In this document: positions 58,454 to 64,000 of the stretch, one piece after another
Numbering within the stretch: the first letter of the stretch is position 1
Layout of the letters: each line of letters starts with the position of its first letter
Assembly: GCF_048771995.1 (NCBI RefSeq)
Contig: NC_133030.1
Span: 35,863,501 to 35,927,500 of the forward strand
Length of the DNA stretch: 64,000 nucleotides
Reading direction: 5' to 3'
Source of the DNA: Taeniopygia guttata
Lineage: Eukaryota; Chordata; Aves; Passeriformes; Estrildidae
The notes under the pieces: generated by a model
What the model was told of the DNA's origin: nothing
Databases searched by the model: none
The model's input: the letters and a program-made list of their open reading frames with translations, nothing else
Translations under genes and position numbers: made by a program

Positions 58454-58524
58454 ATGGGGGAATGGACTATTCTAGAGAGGCTACTGGAAGCTGCCGTGCA
58501 GCAGCATTCTACTATGATAGGGAG
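58454..58524 (+). CDS. GJD2: GJD2 coding exon 1 (71 bases)
   Basis: This exon encodes [20 protein letters not shown] followed by MIGR, ending two bases into Arg24 at donor GTAAGG. In genomic DNA its frame stops at the TAA within that donor, so a plain open-frame search misses it. Confidence 0.96.
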
Positions 58525-60028
58525 GTAAGGGTCGCGGGAGAGATGCGGGGAGCACGGGGGGGATCCTCTCCTGTCCGAGCCGGCCGGCCGGGGAGGTCAG
58601 CGGCGCACGGTGGGTCCCGGCTGCGCGGTGCCCTTCGGCCGGGCTCGTTCGGGGTGTGCCTGGAGCTCGCGTGTCTTGTCTGTGCGTGTGTGTGAGTGTG
58701 TGCGAGGGTGTGTGCTTGTGAGTGTGCGTGTGTTGGGGAGGCTAGTATGCGGCACGGGGCGCGCAGGCAAGGGGACACTGCGAGCGCCGCCGTCCTTGTC
58801 CCCGAGGAGCCACGGGGCACCGGACGGTCGTCGGGGAGACCCGGCTGCCATCAGGGTCCCGCTGCCGGCTCAGCCCCTCTCCTTTCCCGGCCGTGCTCTC
58901 GGGGCCTCCAGGGCCCGTGTGATCGCCCTTCGGCCGAAGGGGCCGGGCGGGGGCCAGCGCTGCCCGCCGCCCACGGTCTGTGGCACACGGCCGCGCCGAG
59001 GCGATGCCGCACAGCCTGCGCTCCCCCCGCGCCCGAGCGGGGCCGGTTCCAGGTGCCGGGGCCGGTTCCAGGTGCCGGTGCCTGTGCCTGTGCCGGGGCC
59101 GGCGCCTGTGTCGGGTCCCGGTCAGCACTGGACAGCTCCCGGCCGCCCGGCGGCGGCGCGCACTGACGGGCTTCTCTGTTGCAGGATCCTGCTGACCGTG
59201 GTGGTGATCTTCAGAATTCTCATTGTGGCCATTGTAGGGGAGACGGTGTACGATGACGAGCAAACGATGTTTGTCTGTAACACGCTGCAGCCAGGCTGCA
59301 ACCAGGCTTGTTATGACCAGGCTTTCCCCATTTCTCACATAAGGTACTGGGTGTTCCAGATCATCATGGTGTGCACTCCCAGCCTGTGCTTCATAACATA
59401 CTCCGTTCACCAGTCTGCTAAACAAAGGGAACGGAGGTACTCCACTGTCTTCCTTACCTTGGAAAGGGACCAGGATTCAATGAAGCGTGAGGACAGTAAG
59501 AAAATCAAGAACACGATTGTCAATGGGGTGCTGCAAAACACTGAGAACTCCACCAAAGAGGCAGAACCAGACTGCTTAGAAGTGAAGGAAATCCCCAACC
59601 CTGCTATCAGAACTACAAAATCAAAGATGAGGAGGCAAGAAGGCATTTCTCGGTTTTATATCATCCAAGTGGTCTTTCGAAATGCCCTAGAGATTGGATT
59701 CTTAGTGGGACAGTATTTTCTGTATGGATTCAATGTCCCTTCCATGTACGAATGTGACAGATACCCTTGCATTAAAGAAGTAGAGTGCTATGTTTCTAGA
59801 CCCACTGAGAAGACTGTATTCTTGGTGTTCATGTTTGCTGTCAGTGGGATTTGTGTGGTGCTTAATTTGGCAGAACTGAACCACTTGGGCTGGAGAAAGA
59901 TCAAAATGGCAGTGAGAGGAGTACAGGCAAAAAGGAAATCCATTTATGAAATCAGAAATAAGGACCTGCCAAGAATGAGCATGCCTAACTTCGGCAGGAC
60001 TCAGTCAAGTGACTCAGCTTATGTGTGA
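58454..60028 (+). CDS. GJD2: Connexin 36 (gap junction delta-2), complete, two coding exons
   Basis: This is the main neuronal electrical-synapse connexin, a four-pass plasma-membrane protein forming hexameric hemichannels. Coding parts are 58454-58524 and 59185-60028, split after 71 bases inside an Arg codon as in known Cx36 genes, giving 304 residues. The start [20 protein letters not shown] is the Cx36 signature and ATG has G at -3 and +4. TM1 is about 25-43. Extracellular loop 1 cysteines are 55, 62 and 66; loop 2 cysteines are 214, 219 and 225. Ser110 and Ser276 sit where PKA sites of fish Cx35 are numbered. The C-terminus SAYV is the ZO-1 PDZ ligand. Human Cx36 is 321 residues; the glycine-rich insert of its cytoplasmic loop is absent here. 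The 660-base intron is GC-rich. Identity is secure. Confidence 0.98.
59041..59078. repeat. GJD2: 19-bp tandem duplication in GJD2 intron
   Basis: GGCCGGTTCCAGGTGCCGG occurs twice head to tail (59041-59059 and 59060-59078). Degenerate GTGCCT/GCCGG units follow to about 59110. A degenerate TG-rich tract lies earlier in the same intron at about 58680-58735. Confidence 0.9.
59122..59139 (+). promoter_or_regulatory. GJD2: REST/NRSF-like half-sites, compressed spacing
   Basis: TCAGCAC at 59122-59128 and GGACAGC at 59130-59136 (then TCC) match both halves of the RE1/NRSE consensus, TTCAGCACC and GGACAGCGCC. The two-base spacer is missing. They lie near the end of the GJD2 intron. REST control of Cx36 is established in mammals; binding to this arrangement is inference. 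Confidence 0.35.
59185..60028 (+). CDS. GJD2: GJD2 coding exon 2
   Basis: This exon encodes the last base of Arg24 through Val304 and TGA at 60026-60028. It covers all four membrane spans, both extracellular loops and the C-terminal tail. Acceptor is TCTCTGTTGCAG. The open frame extends upstream into the intron but that part is not coding. Confidence 0.97.
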
Positions 60029-60399
60029 GGCTGTGACAGAACTGAAACACTGTGCCAGGTGGAACAGACCCAGATACCATTAGAGAAAGGTACATTGCTT
60101 AGGCAAGCATTTTATTAAACCACCAAGAAAGCCATTAAGGTATTGGATCTCCACTTACTGAACTAGCTGCAAAATGCAGCACTATATTAAAGACTGAAAA
60201 ACAGCTATAAAACCATGCTTGACCTAGCCTTACAGCACAGCTACTATTATTCCTACTTTTCTTTCTAATGATTGGGTTTTATCTGTCAGTGAAGCAGCTT
60301 TTTGGTCGTCATTAGGATGTTTACAGTTTGAACTGTCTGACTAATTATTGTAAATGTGTAGAATGTTCATATCAAAAACTCTGCAAGGATACTCTATAT

Positions 60400-60419
60400 G
60401 GGGTGGGGTGGGGTGGGGG
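60400..60419 (+). other. GJD2: G-quadruplex motif in GJD2 3' UTR
   Basis: GGGGTGGGGTGGGGTGGGGG has four G-runs of four or five with single-T loops, a very strong quadruplex-forming pattern on the sense strand. It starts 372 bases after the stop codon. Confidence 0.85.
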
Positions 60420-60666
60420 ACACTGTTGCAATGTGCAGGCATAAGCACATTTTAAAAGGAGGGCAAGCACACTTTAAGGAACCTAACCACAGCTCAGTCA
60501 GGATATCTGCGTTCACGTATCTTGCAGATGTCTTATTTTGTTTGTCTAAATCACAGACTTTATTCCTGGTGTGTATTACTAGCTATTTTCTATCATGGTT
60601 TGTGCATCAATTAGTCATGCTAAAAATAAATGCTGAATATAATTTTGCCATCTTTTTTTTGCCTGT

Positions 60667-60676
60667 CCACACAAAC

Positions 60677-60722
<46 letters not shown>
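60667..60722. repeat. GJD2: (CA)n dinucleotide microsatellite
   Basis: A pure CA run covers 60682-60722 (about 20 units), with an imperfect leading part from about 60667. It lies in the GJD2 3' UTR if the distal poly(A) site is used. Confidence 0.95.
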
Positions 60723-60724
<2 letters not shown>

Positions 60725-61120
60725 CAGAGACCTTAAACATCTTGCATTAGTTGTGATCTGCAGAATATATCAGTACATTTTGAGTGATTCCCTCATATCT
60801 TCATGAATACGATGGAGTTGGTTCATGCCAGCCAAGTTCTGCATTTACCTACAATCATGTATGATGACACACATACCAAAGGAAGAGAGTTCATTGCATT
60901 TAACTGTGAATATATCATCTTTTCTCTGCTCTTATTTATATAAGTGCCATACTTGAAACATCTAACTCTGTACTTAGTAAAAAGGTTGTCTTGGGATACC
61001 AGATGGAGTGAAATGATTTTATACTCTTGTTTATTTTATGCTATTTATTTAGTCATTGCAATGGTGTAAAAAGCAGCTAAAGTATCTATTCTTAAATAAA
61101 TACTTGCCTTTTTTTTTTTG

Positions 61121-64000
61121 TAAGCCAGAGAAATTTGTTCTTTATTCTTGTATACAATTGTAAAAAAAAAACTTACAGGGTTAAAATAATTGACTTACAA
61201 CAATTCTTCAGGGTTTAAAATGTCTTGTTGGTATTCTAAACTCTAAGCAACAAAACTTGGGAAATCAGGACTGTTTTGTATGTCTGTTTTCCTCCTTAAG
61301 CAAGCTTCCTCTGTCTTTAAAGCCTGATCCAAAGCCCACTGACACCAACAGCCTTCTTTCTGCTGACACTAAGGGCACCACAGTTGGCTGCCAAGGTCAC
61401 TCTAGGAATAGCCAGAATACATTTACCCATAAATGAAACAATTGCAGCTTTTCATCAGGGAATCCAAATAGTAACCTCAGCTTTTCTGCCTTACAGCTGG
61501 TTTAAGAAATATGTTGTTCATGTCCCATCAACTTACTGGTAAGCCACTGGGGCAGTCTCAAATGAATCTCTGTTAGCAGTAATTATCTTAATACAGAATA
61601 GAATACTAAGGTTTGCTAAATGATTTTTTAAAACATTTTTAAAATTTCTTCTGAATTCATCAGAAAATATTTCTCTGGCAACAGTAGGAGTTGGATCAGG
61701 ATTAAAAAACATACAAGTGCATTTCTAATTAAATAGTATATGCCCTTTAAAGAAAAGGGCCAAAATGGTGCTGGAAAATTTAGGGGTATTTATAACATAA
61801 GAAGGAGACATGGGCTCAGAGTCATAAATAGCCTTTTGATTGTATTTTATGTCAATCCTGAAAATGGATTTTATTATATATTGGCTTGGAGATGATGCAT
61901 ATAAATCTTTTCTTCTTGGCTTACAACAAATACCTTAACATTCCATTCTTGTCTTTTGCCAGCATTTTCACTTTAAAAAAATGTTGATTAATTCTTAGTC
62001 TATCCATTATCACATTCATCTGTTGTCTTTTTACTTCCACTGTGAAGCATTAAAGATGTGTCATGTTTTTAAAGATTTAAAAAATATTTTTCCTTGTGTA
62101 TAAATTTAAGAGTTTTCCTGAGTTGATTACAGAAACCTCTAAAGATGGATTTCTCAAATTCTTTGTGATAAAAGCGCACACTGATATTGCTAGTTGACTG
62201 CATGCTCACTGGAAAACTGCATGTTATTTTTAGAAGGACAACATGGCAGCTAAAATCTCCATCTGCAAAATAACAAGCTTCTGAAGATTATTATTTGACA
62301 CACAAATCCAAGTCTGATTTTCATTTTGCAGAGTCCTGGGATGGTTTTCAAAATCTCATTTTGAACAGATAGATACTGAAAGGGAAAATATTATTTGACA
62401 GTTATAAGCACTCCTTTAATGTTGAAGAAATGAGAGATTTTGTGCAAAGTGCTTGATCCAATGCAAAATAAAATTGAAAAAACAACTTAACTGGGCTTTG
62501 CTTCAGGTTCAGCATATTTTCCTGTTAGGCAGAAGCCCTATTACAAGTTTCTTCCAGTGACTGCATAGCAGTTTTCAGTCAAACTATCGTGAAGGTGCAT
62601 GTCTTGAAAGAGATGAGATTTTAATACCTTGAAATTCTAAGGTAATATTTAGAAAGTATCTCTTTATATCAGTCAATGCAAATGACTCAGTTAATTTAAT
62701 TTTTTAAAATGTATTTGCACATTTTTACTCCAGTAAGTAGGGATTCTTCAGATCTGTCCAAAGAGAAGAGTATCAGGAAATGTAAATGCTGATTTATGTA
62801 ACAGGATCAGCGATAAAGTAGGCAAAGACTTTTATTTTGATCAACAGAAACATAATTCACCATACTTGGAATATGGCTTTTCATATTCCAGATGAGAGAT
62901 GAAATGTCAAGAGATCAGTTATTCTAACCTTCCTTTTAAGTTGTTATTTTTCGTTTCTTACCAACTACTCATTTGTCATGGACAAGAGAAATATAGCAAA
63001 CATGGTTTTTTGTCAATGTATGTGAGAATCATATGATTAATGCTAATGGACTGTTTGCATGAAACCTGACTATTCATTTACAGAATAAATGCTTTAAAAT
63101 TGTCACAGCAATGGAAAAGTGTGTTAACTGGACAGAACTGAGTGAACATGAAGCTGAAGAGCACATTACTGGCTACTTAGGTCTTAGCTCCTGCCTCAGT
63201 GAAATAGATTAGTCTCACCACTGACATCTCTGCAAGGACCAGACATTAAAAATGAAAATCGAGTTAATGTTTGTTTTCTTCATTGTTTAGCACTGGTGGG
63301 CAACATTATGTGTCATGATAAGTGCAAGCCTTAATGCTATATTCACTAAGCTCCTACAGAAAATTATAACAGAATCTAATAAACCATTTGTTACATGGAA
63401 TTTTAAAATAGACATAAAATAATGGCATCATTTCTATATAGACTTGATTTTGTGCTTTCCACTCTTGTGTGAATTTCAAAAACTATTTGCATAGGTGTTA
63501 TGAACCATTTCACCAGGTATGTGTAAGATACAATGATAGTCTATGAAAATACTTTTTAAAAGAGGAATTTTTTTCATAATAAAAACTAGCTGCATTTTTT
63601 TCATGTAGCATTTTTGCATGGGGAAGCTGAATTCACTGGTCCAATAAAGAGTTTAGTTTTAGAAACCTCTGACTGAAGAAATGTAAGGGTTTTCAACTTT
63701 TTCAAGGGAAAACTGAAGAAGAAAGAGATAACTGAGATGAATCAATTGTAGAAGTGGTCAGATGGATTTTACTTTGTTTTACAATAAAGAAGTAAGAAAC
63801 ACTCAGAATCTTCAGAGTGGATGCAATGCTTTTCTTGCATTATACCTAACAGTAGGACAAAGCTGCTGCTGCGTAGAGAACTGTAGGAAAGAACGTACAT
63901 GAAATGTTAAGTGTGAGGAAGAATTCTTTTCCTGCATTTTTAAAAGAATACATTTTTTTCAGGGCAAGAGGTTGGATCAGGTGGACATAGTGCCTTTGGG
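61121..64000. other. Downstream of GJD2, nothing recognised
   Basis: This is AT-rich DNA with short homopolymers. No gene, RNA gene or mobile element is supported. Confidence 0.6.

Larger units (their letters stand above)
57690..59175. promoter_or_regulatory. GJD2: CpG island over GJD2 promoter, exon 1 and intron 1
   Basis: There is a sharp switch to GC- and CpG-rich sequence around the first coding exon. An AT-rich notch at 57920-57990 (TTTATTTATTTCATTTATTT and on) interrupts it. The long open frames on both strands in this interval are GC-richness artefacts. Confidence 0.85.
58444..59256 (+). other. GJD2: Upstream ORF overlapping the GJD2 start (spliced, about 50 codons)
   Basis: An ATG at 58444 lies 10 bases before the connexin ATG in a different frame. 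On the spliced mRNA it would read 27 codons to 58524, then 23 more from 59185, stopping at TGA near 59254-59256. Its start context is weak (C at -3, A at +4). It could reduce connexin translation. No protein function is implied. Confidence 0.5.
60029..61120 (+). terminator. GJD2: GJD2 3' UTR with AATAAA
   Basis: The sequence after TGA has AATAAA at 61095-61100 followed by a T-rich stretch, a plausible poly(A) site giving a ~1.1 kb 3' UTR. An earlier AATAAA lies near 60625-60630. It contains a G-rich motif at 60400-60419 and a CA repeat at 60682-60722. Confidence 0.6.

Noticed and set aside
58610-59184. N-terminal extension of the GJD2 open frame upstream of exon 2
   Set aside because: This part is the GC-rich intron. 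The true start is the separate 71-base exon at 58454-58524, which gives the exact Cx36 N-terminus, and a clean acceptor stands at 59184.
58742-59425. 227-codon minus-strand open frame over GJD2
   Set aside because: Antisense to coding exon 2 and the GC-rich intron; composition artefact.

Overview
The window is vertebrate nuclear DNA, almost certainly from a bird and probably a songbird. It carries split genes with GT-AG introns in an AT-rich background, two sharp CpG islands, several degraded CR1 LINE pieces, and an ERVL-like retroviral fossil of a kind I associate with passerine genomes. The species call rests on recognising these repeats and on the short, fish-like form of connexin 36. It is not based on a database search.

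Three protein genes lie in order on the + strand. The 3' end of AQR (intron-binding spliceosomal helicase) has eight coding exons between 470 and 12678. The complete cardiac alpha-actin gene ACTC1 runs from about 33771 to 38765, with a promoter at 33546-33771. The complete connexin-36 gene GJD2 has its promoter and leader at about 57690-58453, coding exons at 58454-58524 and 59185-60028, and a 3' UTR to about 61120. The order AQR-ACTC1-GJD2, all co-oriented, matches what I know of human 15q14, so this is an old conserved block. The three genes do not share a pathway: AQR is a housekeeping spliceosome part, ACTC1 is heart sarcomere thin filament, and GJD2 is the neuronal electrical-synapse channel.

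Region by region: 1-12940 is AQR exons and introns, with one CR1 piece in an intron. 12940-33220 is about 20 kb of intergenic DNA with two CR1 pieces and a 23-bp minisatellite. 33220-38770 is the ACTC1 CpG island, a four-CArG-box promoter and the gene, with CR1 pieces in two introns and a 45-bp tandem duplication in another. 38770-57690 is about 19 kb of intergenic DNA holding an LTR, an ERVL-like pol fossil broken by a CCAT microsatellite, and a GC-rich patch. 57690-61120 is the GJD2 island and gene. 61120-64000 is AT-rich DNA with nothing recognised.

I did not find a previously undescribed gene system. The more interesting observations are in GJD2: a long pentanucleotide tract and a 37-A run in the leader, an overlapping upstream ORF, closely abutting REST-like half-sites in the intron, and a strong G-quadruplex motif in the 3' UTR. 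In AQR the acidic C-terminal tail has diverged from the mammalian one.
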